A stretch of 18,357 bases of DNA from NCBI RefSeq assembly GCF_040409695.1, contig NZ_JARWGJ010000012.1, positions 1 through 18,357 on the forward strand, given 5' to 3'. Within the stretch, counting starts at the first letter, position 1. Each line of letters starts with the position of its first letter. The notes under the pieces are model-generated. The model saw only the letters and a program-made list of their open reading frames with translations. It was not told where the DNA came from and did not search any database. The translations under genes were made by a program, and so were the position numbers. Shown piece after piece: positions 7,961 to 16,059 of this stretch. Source of the stretch: Longimonas sp040409695 (GTDB lineage Bacteria > Bacteroidota > Rhodothermia > Rhodothermales > Salinibacteraceae).

Positions 7961-9958
7961 ATGACGCGTAGTTCTCTTCGTGTTTGCATTGCAGATTTAC
8001 CTGCACCGGTCGTGCTTTTGGATGCCGATGGAAACATCGAGGCCGAAAGCGACCGGTGGCGCCGCACGTTCCGCATACTGGTTCCTGGTGCCCCACAAGA
8101 TGTCTCTCTTTTTGAGCTTATTGACGACCCCGATGGCGCCTGGCATGAAGCGCTGCAGCGATGTATTGATGAGAGCCGGGTGCTCCAAGGCAAGCAGCGC
8201 GTTATGCACTTTCCAGAGGCCGGTCCGCGCTGGGTTGACTGGGAGATGCGCCCCGTTCCCTCCGACGACGACGCAGAAACCGTCACTCATGCGGTCCTCT
8301 TCACAACCGACCGTACCAGCGAGCGCCAGACCGACCGGCTGCGACAGCAGGTTGAGGCCCGGTTTGACACGCTGCTCGACACCATTCAGGAGGGCGCGTT
8401 GCTTATGGACAGCGACGGCATCTTCCGGGACTGCAACGACACGGTGCCCGAAATATTCGGGCGGCCACGCTCAGAGATCATCGGGTCGCACTTCGGCGAC
8501 AGCAAGTGGACGGGGCTGCGGCCCGACGGCACGCCCCTGGCCAACACCGAATTTCCGTTCTGGGTGGCCTACTACGAGCGTAAACCGGTGATGGGAGAAG
8601 TTATGGGGATCTATCCGCCCGATGCGCCGCCCCGTTGGATTCGTGTTAATGCCCGTCCGCTTTTTGAGCTGGACGAGGAGGATCCCTACGGGGTCTTTAT
8701 CTGCTTTGAGGATATCACCAACGAGCAGCTGAAAGATGAGGCGCTTCAGACCTCGCGCGATGTGCTTTCGAGCGTGCTCACCAGCTCGCTTGACGGCATC
8801 GTGGTCTACTCGGCTGTGCGCGACACGCGCGGCACGATCGTTGACTTCGAGTGTGTGCTTGTGAACCCGCAGGGAGAGAAGCTCCTCAAAATATCGGCGG
8901 AAGAGATGGTGGGAACCAAGCTGCTTGAGCTTCTGCCAGAGCATGCCGATCAGGGACTGTTCGATGCATACGTTAACGTGGTACGCACTGGTGAGCCCTA
9001 CGAGCGCGAACTTCGCCTGGCCGACACCGAAGGCGGCACAACATGGTGCCAGGTTATGGCTGTAAAGATTGAGGATGGCATCGCCGTTACCTTTCGCGAT
9101 ATCTCTGAGCGACGCGAAGCCGCCCAGGCGATGTCGGTTGCCAATGAGAAACTGGAACAGCGCAACCGCGCATTGCGCGACTTCGCGTACATTGCCTCGC
9201 ACGACCTGCAGGAGCCTCTCCGCAAGATCAGCGCCTTCTCGAACCTCGTTGTTGAGGATTACGGCGACAAGGTGGATGATACCGGCAAGCACTACTTAGA
9301 CCGAATGCAAGATGCAGCGCAGCGCATGTCGCAGCTCATCTCTGATCTGCTGGTGTACTCGCGCATCACAACACAGGCACGCCCTTTTAAACCGGTTGAC
9401 CTCAACCAGATCGTCGCGAACGTGCTCAATGACCTGAGCATGCGTATCGAAGACGTGGAGGGAACCGTTGAGGTCGGAGATCTCGCGACCATTGAGGCCG
9501 ATTCTACGCAGATGCGTCAGCTCTTGCAAAACCTCATCGGCAACGCCCTCAAGTTCCATCGCCCGGACGTGCCACCGAGAATAACGGTCGACACCATAAT
9601 GGTCGACCGCGACACGCTTAATGGCGGCCCCCCAGTCGCCACCTCCTCCAACACGCTGTGCCGCCTTCGCATTACCGACAATGGCATTGGCTTTGAAGCC
9701 AAATACGTCGATCGCATCTTTACCCCTTTCCAGCGGCTGCATGGACGCGGCTCCTACGAAGGTACGGGGATGGGACTGGCTATTTGCCGGCGTATCGTAG
9801 AGCGCCACGGTGGGAGCATTGGGGTTGAAAGCGTGCCCGACGAAGGATCTACGTTCACCGTCTGGCTTCCCGCTGAGCACTCTTCAGCCTCTAACGATAC
9901 GTCCACTGCGCCCGATGAACATGACCAATTCACGACAGAGAAGATCTTGGATGAGTGA
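7961..9958 (+). CDS. Soluble multi-PAS sensor histidine kinase (phytochrome-kinase-like core)
   Basis: The product is about 665 residues with no membrane segment, so it should sense a cytoplasmic signal. Three PAS-type regions lie at about 12-117, 135-254 and 268-384; the last two end in the typical FEDIT/FRDISERRE motif. A short coiled coil leads to the HisKA domain, with phospho-acceptor His414 in FAYIASHDLQEPLRKISAF. This H-box is typical of bacterial phytochrome-like and related kinases that pair with single-domain regulators. The HATPase has its N-box (NLIGNALKFH), G1 (DNGIGF) and G2 (GTGMGLAICRRIVERHGG). I chose ATG 7961 rather than TTG 7946 because neither has a Shine-Dalgarno and ATG is the commoner start. 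The stop overlaps the next gene by 8 bp, indicating an operon. No GAF/PHY module or chromophore cysteine was seen, so light sensing is not supported. Confidence 0.93.
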   Translation: MTRSSLRVCIADLPAPVVLLDADGNIEAESDRWRRTFRILVPGAPQDVSLFELIDDPDGAWHEALQRCIDESRVLQGKQRVMHFPEAGPRWVDWEMRPVPSDDDAETVTHAVLFTTDRTSERQTDRLRQQVEARFDTLLDTIQEGALLMDSDGIFRDCNDTVPEIFGRPRSEIIGSHFGDSKWTGLRPDGTPLANTEFPFWVAYYERKPVMGEVMGIYPPDAPPRWIRVNARPLFELDEEDPYGVFICFEDITNEQLKDEALQTSRDVLSSVLTSSLDGIVVYSAVRDTRGTIVDFECVLVNPQGEKLLKISAEEMVGTKLLELLPEHADQGLFDAYVNVVRTGEPYERELRLADTEGGTTWCQVMAVKIEDGIAVTFRDISERREAAQAMSVANEKLEQRNRALRDFAYIASHDLQEPLRKISAFSNLVVEDYGDKVDDTGKHYLDRMQDAAQRMSQLISDLLVYSRITTQARPFKPVDLNQIVANVLNDLSMRIEDVEGTVEVGDLATIEADSTQMRQLLQNLIGNALKFHRPDVPPRITVDTIMVDRDTLNGGPPVATSSNTLCRLRITDNGIGFEAKYVDRIFTPFQRLHGRGSYEGTGMGLAICRRIVERHGGSIGVESVPDEGSTFTVWLPAEHSSASNDTSTAPDEHDQFTTEKILDE

Positions 9959-10409
9959 CGAAAGCATTCGCATCCTCCTTGCCGAAGATGACCCTGACGA
10001 CCGGCTACTTACGCGTCAGGCGCTTAAACGCAGCCGTCTTGCTAACACCATTTCGATGGTGGAAGATGGCGAGGAGCTTATGCAGTACCTGCGTCATGAA
10101 GGCCCGTACAGCAACCCCGAGGATGCGCCGCGTCCGGGGCTTATCTTACTTGACCTGAACATGCCTCGCATGGACGGGCGCGAGGCGCTCAAGATTATCA
10201 AGTCGGACCCGGCGCTCCGGCGCATTCCGATCATTGTACTGACCACATCGGAAGCTGAGCAGGATATCTTGCAAAGCTACGATCTTGGAGTGAACGCTTT
10301 CGTAACAAAGCCCGTAACGTTTGATGGGTTAGCCGATGCCATCCAGGCGCTCGGTGACTTCTGGTTCGAAATCGTGAAGCTTCCCCCGCAGTACGAAGAA
10401 ACCGAATGA
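9951..10409 (+). CDS. Single-domain response regulator, Rcp1-like
   Basis: The 152-residue protein consists of one receiver domain and nothing else. The acidic pocket is AEDDPDDR, the phospho-acceptor is Asp68 (LILLDLNMPRMDG), the switch Thr98/Thr99 lies in VLTTSEAE, and Lys120 is in FVTKPV. The insert HEGPYSNPEDAPRPG before the acceptor strand is characteristic of Rcp1-type regulators that partner phytochrome-like kinases. The start ATG at 9951 lies inside the end of the upstream kinase gene (8-bp overlap); a longer upstream frame would just duplicate kinase sequence. The stop overlaps the next start as ATGA. By position and family it is the likely phosphorylation target of the upstream kinase. 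Having no output domain, it must act by protein contact or pass phosphate on. Confidence 0.93.
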   Translation: MSDESIRILLAEDDPDDRLLTRQALKRSRLANTISMVEDGEELMQYLRHEGPYSNPEDAPRPGLILLDLNMPRMDGREALKIIKSDPALRRIPIIVLTTSEAEQDILQSYDLGVNAFVTKPVTFDGLADAIQALGDFWFEIVKLPPQYEETE

Positions 10410-12328
10410 TAACAGCCACAGAGGAGATCGACGTACTCCTTGTTGAAGACGACGAGGACGACTTCCTGATTACACGGGCCTTGCTCTCGCGCGCTGAAAG
10501 CATCGAGTGTAACCTTGAGTGGGCCTCCAGCTACGACGAAGGCCTGAATGCTATTCTGTCGGGCGAGTATGACGCCTGTCTGGTTGACTACCGTCTGGGA
10601 AAACACACAGGCCTTGACCTGCTCAAGGCGATCAATGATCGAGGCAACCACACGCCCATCATCCTGCTTACCGGACAGGGCGACCTCGAAATTGACCTGA
10701 CGGCAATGGCGGCCGGTGCTGCCGATTATCTCTCTAAAGAAGAAATCGATGCTCCGCTCCTGGAGCGCTCCATTCGATACGCCGTAGAGCGGGCCCAGGC
10801 CGATCAGCGCATCCGCGAACAGGCCGCGTTGCTCGACAAGGCACGTGATGCTATCATTGCATACGACATGGATGGTTCGGTGGTCTACTGGAATAAGAGC
10901 GCCGAGCGCCTCACCGGGTGGACCGCCGATGAGATGATTGGTGAACAGGCCCGTAACTACCTGTACACCGATGCACAGCGTGAAAAGCTGGACCAGTGCT
11001 TTGCAACCATCGAAGAAGAGGGCGAGTGGACCGGCGAGCTCAAGCAGCAGACCAAAGACGGTGATGACCTGGTTGTGGAAAGCCGGTGGACGCTCGTGCG
11101 CGACAACAACGGTGAGCCGTCGTCGGTGCTCGTCATTAACACCGATATTACAGAACGGAAGCAGCTGGAGATGCAGTTCCTGCGCTCGCAACGCATGGAG
11201 AGCATTGGGCGGCTGGTTGGGGGAATCGCCCACGACCTCGGTAACCTGCTCGTGCCTATCTTGCTTGGCGTTAAGGTGCTGCAGCAGCGTTTCGACGACG
11301 ACGATCAGGTTGAGCGCACCCTCTCTATGATTCAGAAGAGCGCCGAGCGGGGCTCTGACATGGTCGAGCAGGTGCTGGCCTTTGCACGGGGCGTGGAGGG
11401 CGAGCGTGCCGTGCTGAATCCAGGCAGCATCATCGAGGAGGTCGAAAAAATTATCCAGGAAACGTTCCCCGACGATATAACGGTGAGGACCACCGTTGCC
11501 GATGACCTTGACGCGATTATGGGGGATGCTACGCAGATCCAGCAGGTGCTCATGAATCTGAGCGTGAATGCCCGCGACGCAATGCCGGACGGCGGCACGC
11601 TTACGGTCAATGCGGAGAACATCACGCTCTCGGCAAGCGATGCCCGTCGTAACATCGACGCCGACCCCGGCCCCTACGTGCGCATCACTGTGTCGGATAC
11701 CGGTACGGGTATCCCAGATGATGCCATCGATAAGATCTTTGAGCCGTTCTTTTCGACGAAGCCGGAAGGAGAAGGCACCGGCCTCGGGCTGTCTACTGCG
11801 TACAGCATCGTGAAGAGCCACAACGGGTTCATCGATGTGCGGAGTGAAGCCGACGAAGGAACCACGTTCCGGATATTCCTGCCCGTAACAACGAAAAGCC
11901 GAAACGCAACAGCCGACGGAGCCGGCGATGAAGAGGCACGCGGACAGGGAGAGGTGGTGCTTATTGTTGATGATGAGGACTTCATCCGGGAGACGGCACA
12001 GCAGACGCTGGAGAGTGCGGGATACCGGGCGATCGTAGCCCGGCATGGCAAGGAGGCGCTCGAACTCATGGAGGAGTACCACGAGGCCATCGATGCGGTC
12101 ATCACAGATCTACGTATGCCCGAGATGAACGGGCATGAGCTCATTGCCAAGCTTCACGACTCATACCCTGATCTCCCTATTATCGCAGCCAGCGGCGTAG
12201 CCGACGGACAAACGGACGCCGCCCTTGAGGCCGGTGCACGGCGGTTCTTGCCTAAGCCGTTCACAGCAGAGAAGCTCTACGGATCGCTCAACGAAGTGCT
12301 TGGCACGTCAACGAGCAAGGCCAAGTAA
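10406..12328 (+). CDS. Hybrid histidine kinase, REC-PAS-HisKA-HATPase-REC
   Basis: The product is 640 residues with no membrane segment. The N-terminal receiver (about 8-125) has Asp61 in CLVDYRLG and Lys111. A PAS domain (about 140-252) ends in NTDITERKQ. HisKA follows with His276 in GGIAHDLGNLL, then the HATPase (N-box NLSVNARDAM, G1 DTGTGIP, FEPFFSTK, GTGLGLS). A second receiver (about 517-635) has Asp568 in VITDLRMPEMNG and Lys617 in FLPKPF. The H-box has LGN where many family members have FNN. Translation is probably coupled to the preceding regulator through ATGA. Having receivers at both ends suggests it takes phosphate from an upstream kinase and also regulates itself. No Hpt or DNA-binding domain is present. 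Arms ACGGCAGTC (12342-12350) and GACTGTCGT (12366-12374) could form a hairpin just after the stop, without a T-run. Confidence 0.94.
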   Translation: MITATEEIDVLLVEDDEDDFLITRALLSRAESIECNLEWASSYDEGLNAILSGEYDACLVDYRLGKHTGLDLLKAINDRGNHTPIILLTGQGDLEIDLTAMAAGAADYLSKEEIDAPLLERSIRYAVERAQADQRIREQAALLDKARDAIIAYDMDGSVVYWNKSAERLTGWTADEMIGEQARNYLYTDAQREKLDQCFATIEEEGEWTGELKQQTKDGDDLVVESRWTLVRDNNGEPSSVLVINTDITERKQLEMQFLRSQRMESIGRLVGGIAHDLGNLLVPILLGVKVLQQRFDDDDQVERTLSMIQKSAERGSDMVEQVLAFARGVEGERAVLNPGSIIEEVEKIIQETFPDDITVRTTVADDLDAIMGDATQIQQVLMNLSVNARDAMPDGGTLTVNAENITLSASDARRNIDADPGPYVRITVSDTGTGIPDDAIDKIFEPFFSTKPEGEGTGLGLSTAYSIVKSHNGFIDVRSEADEGTTFRIFLPVTTKSRNATADGAGDEEARGQGEVVLIVDDEDFIRETAQQTLESAGYRAIVARHGKEALELMEEYHEAIDAVITDLRMPEMNGHELIAKLHDSYPDLPIIAASGVADGQTDAALEAGARRFLPKPFTAEKLYGSLNEVLGTSTSKAK

Positions 12329-12467
12329 AGAGGCGCCCAATACGGCAGTCGTTATAGTAGCGAGTGACTGTCGTCTGGGCTGCATCATTGGATCCGGCGT
12401 AACCACCTCCTGCTTGGTCGGCAGGCCCCTACGGGTGCAGGGCTATGTTGGGGGCAGGGCGGTATCG

Positions 12468-12546
12468 GATCTGTACGTTTCATCAAGGCAGCCTGCCCTG
12501 AACAGTAACGCATGAGATTGCGTCGTCCTGCGTCCTCGCAATGACA
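12468..12546 (+). repeat. REP-like degenerate repeat, copy A
   Basis: This 79-bp stretch matches 12606-12684 in the same direction with scattered differences and one small offset. The best-conserved core is GAACAGTARCGCAYGAGATTG followed by GTCGT and TCGC-AATGACA. Sequences ending in a GAGATTG...TCGCAATGACA pattern recur as intergenic repeats in many bacterial genomes; that is recollection, not a search result. Confidence 0.6.
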
Positions 12547-12605
12547 GGGTGGGGGTGTTTCTTGGAGGGGTATCGCGAGTAGGGAGCGGAAGCGACGGAC
12601 GCGGC

Positions 12606-12684
12606 GACCTTTACGTCCTCACCAAGGTCTTGCCCCGAACAGTAGCGCACGAGATTGTGTCGTACCGCATTCTCGCCAATGACA
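12606..12684 (+). repeat. REP-like degenerate repeat, copy B
   Basis: This is the partner of 12468-12546, about 60 bp downstream of it. Many differences between copies are transitions (C/T and A/G), so the copies look old and decaying rather than newly duplicated. Confidence 0.6.
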
Positions 12685-12751
12685 TATCAAAGACCGGTAG
12701 CGGTAAGATGTTGAATAATTGTCTGTGGTTTACATCATCGCAATCTGCTCA

Positions 12752-12883
12752 AACCCCCTCTGTCTGCCGAGCTTCGCCAAAGGCGTGATCCTGTGGACAT
12801 CTCCCCCTTGGCCAAGGGGGAGAAACCCGACACGAGCCCGTAGGGCGACTGATGGAGCGAAGCGGAATAAGGGAGAGGGGGTT
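12752..12883. repeat. 132-bp palindromic intergenic element
   Basis: AACCCCCTCT (12752-12761) is complementary to AGAGGGGGTT (12874-12883). At the centre lies a perfect 24-bp palindrome, 12800-12823, with arm TCTCCCCCTTGG. Shorter partial complementarity (GCTTCGC and GCGAAGC) occurs between. The whole can fold as a long hairpin or cruciform. It has no coding sign and resembles the palindromic repeats found dispersed in many GC-rich genomes. Confidence 0.65.
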
Positions 12884-12923
12884 CGAAAAAGGAAAGAGCT
12901 GCTGCATTCAATCGCTTTATCAT

Positions 12924-13091
12924 TTAGAGCCTGTTTGGGTTTTGGTTTGCTGGCGAGAGCGAGCGCCGCTGTAGCGAAAATTGGACCACGATAGAAGTTC
13001 GTAGCCGGGGTTACGGGCCGATATCGGGGACAATTTGCAGCCCAGCGGAGCCGCTCGCAGCCCAAATTAAGAAATCAAAACAGGTTCTTAG
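12924..13091 (-). mobile_element. 168-bp MITE-like dispersed repeat, copy 2 (inverted)
   Basis: This is the reverse complement of 6-173 with 13 differences and no gaps. The terminal repeats are GAGCCTGTTT (12927-12936) and the complement of GAACCTGTTT (13078-13087). TTA flanks the core on both sides (12924-12926 and 13088-13090). The central hairpin is kept (13000-13006 with 13009-13015) with one G-T pair. It lies between two convergent genes, about 100 bp past the end of the M15 peptidase gene. Confidence 0.75.
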
Positions 13092-13107
13092 CATCTATCC
13101 ACTACCC

Positions 13108-13127
13108 AAAGACCCTTTTGCGGGTCT
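13108..13127 (-). terminator. Weak candidate terminator of the M15 peptidase gene
   Basis: On the minus strand AGACCC and GGGTCT form a 6-bp stem around GCAAAA, followed by only TT after the stem's terminal T, then GGG. It lies about 65 bp beyond the stop codon. The T-tract is short, so termination here is plausible but not assured. Confidence 0.4.
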
Positions 13128-13190
13128 ACCTACGGATACGTATGAAAAGCAAAAGCACACGGGGGCGGGCATGAAGCATCGGCTTCTTTC

Positions 13191-14171
13191 TTACCAGCGC
13201 GCCCGGTATCCGCGCACATCTACGTGTACAAAAGGGCCTCGATGGGGCGCCGGCCCGTAGATGCCGATGCCTCCAGTGTAGTCGCCCGAGCCGTTCTCCT
13301 TAACAGACGCCACGATCTCGGCTAGATGCACCGCATCGGCCCGGGTCACGCGGCCGTCGCCGGTCAGGTCGTCCATGCGGCCGTTGCCGTTTGCATCCAC
13401 GAAGATGTCGGCGGCGTCGCCATAGAGGTGACGGCTGTATACGGTGGTGTTGCCGATCGATGCGTTGTAGAAGGGCGTACGGTAGGCACTCATCACGTGC
13501 AGCGTTTCCACATTGTGTCCCTCGTTGCGCACTGCGGCAAGAACCTCTTCAAGCAGCTGCAGCAGAGGCGTTTGCAGCAAGATGAATTCGGGGGTCGCAT
13601 TGGTCTGCTTAGAGAGGAACTGCTGCAGGGTGAAGTGAGGGGCAACCGGCGCCGTCACAATGTCTTCTGTGACCCGAATGAACCCCTCGGGCGGCTCGTA
13701 GGCTTCGAGTCCGCGACGGGGCTCCTGCTGATAGCGCCCCACGCGGTAGCCATCCAGGCTGCGGCCATCGTGATCCCACGGGGTGAGTACAAACACCTGC
13801 AGCTGAATGGTCTGCCCCGTGGCCATGTGACGGATGCGCAGCGGGTAGAGTCCGGGCTCTTCGGGAGCGACAAAAGGCCAGGGCGCCTCCGACTGCCAGG
13901 TGAGCGTGTCAGCGGGGGCCTCAATGCAAACCTCGGGTGCAGCGGTCGTGCGGCTTTCCATGGACAGAGGAACGGCCTCACCCGGCATAGCCGTCACGGC
14001 CATGATGGGCTGCTGAATCCAGTGGCCGTTGAACTCGACGGCGAACGACGCGTCAAGAGGCGCTTCAGCCGGCGCAGGCGTTGCGGGCTGTGCCCACGCC
14101 GGGATCGTGAGGACAGCTGTGCCGAAGCAGAGGCTGGCCCAGATCAGTATGTGTGCAACACGATGAATCAT
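13191..14171 (-). CDS. Secreted M15 (MepK/YcbK-like, DUF882) peptidoglycan peptidase with EF-hand-like insert
   Basis: From the chosen start (MIHRVAHILI) the product is 326 residues with a signal peptide ending near AWAQP (about residue 28). This start places the signal at the N-terminus; an ATG at 14249 would add 26 residues including another hydrophobic stretch, and no Shine-Dalgarno decides. A beta-rich N-terminal region (about 40-150) is unassigned. The C-terminal Zn-peptidase domain shows SAYRTPFYN, SRHLYGDAADI (His248, Asp255) and FVHVDVRGYRARW (His316), the expected metal ligands of the family. Between the second and third ligands sits DANGNGRMDD...TGDGRVTRADAVHLAEIV (259-287), which resembles an EF-hand or dockerin calcium loop. 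MepK-type enzymes cleave peptide cross-links in murein, including the 3-3 links made by L,D-transpeptidases. The divergent neighbour is such a transpeptidase. Confidence 0.85.
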   Translation of the reverse strand: MIHRVAHILIWASLCFGTAVLTIPAWAQPATPAPAEAPLDASFAVEFNGHWIQQPIMAVTAMPGEAVPLSMESRTTAAPEVCIEAPADTLTWQSEAPWPFVAPEEPGLYPLRIRHMATGQTIQLQVFVLTPWDHDGRSLDGYRVGRYQQEPRRGLEAYEPPEGFIRVTEDIVTAPVAPHFTLQQFLSKQTNATPEFILLQTPLLQLLEEVLAAVRNEGHNVETLHVMSAYRTPFYNASIGNTTVYSRHLYGDAADIFVDANGNGRMDDLTGDGRVTRADAVHLAEIVASVKENGSGDYTGGIGIYGPAPHRGPFVHVDVRGYRARW

Positions 14172-14325
14172 GATTGCATCGGACGGTGAGTAGCCAAAAA
14201 GAAAGAGAGACATCAACAGGGCAACCCGGTTCCGGATCGTTGGGTGCATGGCACTTTCATGAAGGACGCTCCGTATCCCTAAATCAAATGCACCGCAACA
14301 TCAATACCAGGCCACTCTGTTCGCT
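14172..14325. promoter_or_regulatory. Divergent control region of the M15 peptidase and L,D-transpeptidase genes
   Basis: About 154 bp separate the two divergent starts, so both promoters should lie here (or within 76 bp if the longer M15 start is used). I found no clear promoter consensus or strong inverted repeat. The role is inferred from gene arrangement only. Confidence 0.35.
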
Positions 14326-16059
14326 ATGCGTCGTTTGCTCGTTGTTTTAATTTTTGTAGTTGGTGGATATGGACCAGCAGGGGCTTCGGGGGGAGCCTAC
14401 GCCAGCGAAGAGGAGGGGCCGCTTCAAGACGTGCTCCGCGAGCGCATTGAGGCGCTCCGGTATGCCCCGCAAGGCCACGTGCAACGCGACGTGACGACGC
14501 TGCGTGCGGTCGAGCATCTGGCGGCGTTCTACGAGATGCGTTCGTTTGCACCGGTATGGGTGACGCCCACCCACCAGCGGATGACCACATACGCGCTGCG
14601 TGCGGCGCTGCGACAGGCAGAAGACGAAGGCCTGCGCATGGCCGATTATCATCTGGACGCGATGAACGAGACGTTGCAGGCGCTTCGCACGGCAGGGCCC
14701 GATGAGCGAAGAACGCTTCTGATTGACCTGGAGCTTATCTGTAGCGACGCGTTTCTGCAGTATGCCGGTCACCTGCTTGGCGGGCGGCTCGACCCGCAGC
14801 AGCTGATTCCTTCGTGGAACATTGAGGCGCGTGCTACGGACCTGTTGGATTCGTTTCAGGCGCTCAGTAACGGGCAGGCCGTGCACGAGGCACTGCAGTC
14901 GCTGCGCCCCCAGCATGCCGAGTACGACGCACTGCGGGCTGCGCTGGCCCGGTACCGGCGTATTGCGGATGCCGGCGGGTGGCCTTCGATTGCGGAAGGG
15001 CCTACGCTCGATCGGGGCATGGAGGACGAGCGCGTGGCGCAGCTCCGCGCACGCCTTGCGGTGACGGATGGAGTGGCCTCGGTGCCCGACTCGTTGCAGC
15101 CGGTATTCGACGCGCCACTGGATGAGGCGGTACGCGCCTTTCAGCAGCGGCATGGGCTTACAGCCGACGGGCGCGTTGGGCCAGCGACCCGCGCAGCGCT
15201 AAATGTGCCCGTAGAAACGCGCATCAACCAGCTCGTGGTAAACCTGGAGCGCTGGCGCTGGCTGCCAAATGATCTGGGCAGGCGCTACGTGCTCGTGAAC
15301 ATCGCATCGTTTGATCTGCAGGTTGTAGAGGAGGGCGAAACGGTGCTGGAGATGCCGGTGGTTGTAGGGCGCTCCTACAGACAGACCCCGGTGTTCTCGG
15401 ATGAGATCTCATACCTGGTGCTGAGTCCGTACTGGCATGTGCCCCACAGCATCGCCACGCGCGACAAACTGCCCGAGTTTCAGCGCGACCCGTCGGCGGC
15501 GGCTCGGCAGGGGTTCCAGATCTTTCAGGGATGGAGCACGCAGGCACAGCCCATCGACCCGATGACGATTGACTGGGACGCGCTCTCTGCACGCAACTTT
15601 CCGTACCGGCTTCGCCAGAATCCGGGTCCGAACAATGCGCTGGGGACGGTCAAGTTTATGTTTCCGAATCCGTACAGCGTCTATCTGCACGACACGCCGG
15701 CGCGGCAGCTGTTCGGACGCGACACCCGCGACTTCAGCTCGGGGTGCATCCGCGTAGCGCGTCCGCTCGACCTGGCCGAGTACCTGCTCCGTGATAATTC
15801 GGGCTGGGACCGGGCGACAATTGAGCGCAACATGGGCCGCTCCGACGAGCGGACCGTTGTGCTCAACGAGCGTGTGCCCGTGCATCTGCTGTACTGGACG
15901 GCCTGGGCTCAGTCCGACGGCACGGTGCACTTTCGTGATGACGTGTACAACCGGGACATAGACGTACAGATGGCGCTTGCCGGCCGCGTAACGGTGCCCC
16001 CAGCGCTGCACGCTCTGCTGGACTCGGGCAACACGCCTTCTGTACGGACTACGCCGTAG
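14326..16059 (+). CDS. YcbB/LdtD-type L,D-transpeptidase
   Basis: The product is 577 residues with a signal peptide (MRRLLVVLIFVVGGYGPAGA). Family members act in the periplasm and join meso-diaminopimelate residues to form 3-3 murein cross-links, or attach proteins to murein. The N-terminal helical scaffold region (about 35-240) is of the YcbB type (APVWV, RMADYHLDAM). A PG_binding_1 domain lies at about 255-293 (AVRAFQQRHGLTADGRVGPATRAAL). The YkuD catalytic domain (about 320-490) has His455 in YLHDTPARQLFG and the nucleophile Cys474 in SSGCIRVARPLDLAEYLL. A capping insert (about 372-440) between the two halves of the fold is also YcbB-like. The length is close to E. coli LdtD. It is divergent from a MepK-like peptidase, so making and cutting of cross-links may be controlled together. 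There is no clear Shine-Dalgarno. Confidence 0.93.
   Translation: MRRLLVVLIFVVGGYGPAGASGGAYASEEEGPLQDVLRERIEALRYAPQGHVQRDVTTLRAVEHLAAFYEMRSFAPVWVTPTHQRMTTYALRAALRQAEDEGLRMADYHLDAMNETLQALRTAGPDERRTLLIDLELICSDAFLQYAGHLLGGRLDPQQLIPSWNIEARATDLLDSFQALSNGQAVHEALQSLRPQHAEYDALRAALARYRRIADAGGWPSIAEGPTLDRGMEDERVAQLRARLAVTDGVASVPDSLQPVFDAPLDEAVRAFQQRHGLTADGRVGPATRAALNVPVETRINQLVVNLERWRWLPNDLGRRYVLVNIASFDLQVVEEGETVLEMPVVVGRSYRQTPVFSDEISYLVLSPYWHVPHSIATRDKLPEFQRDPSAAARQGFQIFQGWSTQAQPIDPMTIDWDALSARNFPYRLRQNPGPNNALGTVKFMFPNPYSVYLHDTPARQLFGRDTRDFSSGCIRVARPLDLAEYLLRDNSGWDRATIERNMGRSDERTVVLNERVPVHLLYWTAWAQSDGTVHFRDDVYNRDIDVQMALAGRVTVPPALHALLDSGNTPSVRTTP

Larger units (their letters stand above)
12329..13190. 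other. Gene-free, repeat-dense 860-bp region
   Basis: The space between the convergent hybrid kinase and M15 peptidase genes holds no frame that looks like a protein. Instead it contains three unrelated repeat types: the 79-bp direct repeat pair, the 132-bp palindromic element and MITE-like copy 2. Short open frames such as 12719-12994 run through these repeats and have no protein character. Confidence 0.7.

Noticed and set aside
9810..9950. Longer N-terminus for the Rcp1-like regulator
   Set aside because: The extra residues are the kinase 3' end read in another frame; the receiver domain begins exactly after ATG 9951.
7961..9958. Bacteriophytochrome (light-sensing kinase)
   Set aside because: The H-box and Rcp1-like partner are phytochrome-like, but I see no GAF/PHY region or chromophore cysteine, only PAS-type segments.
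10277..12082. 601-codon open frame on the minus strand
   Set aside because: It is antisense to the hybrid kinase and regulator genes, which have full domain sets. The product shows no family motif; the frame length follows from the GC bias of the real genes.
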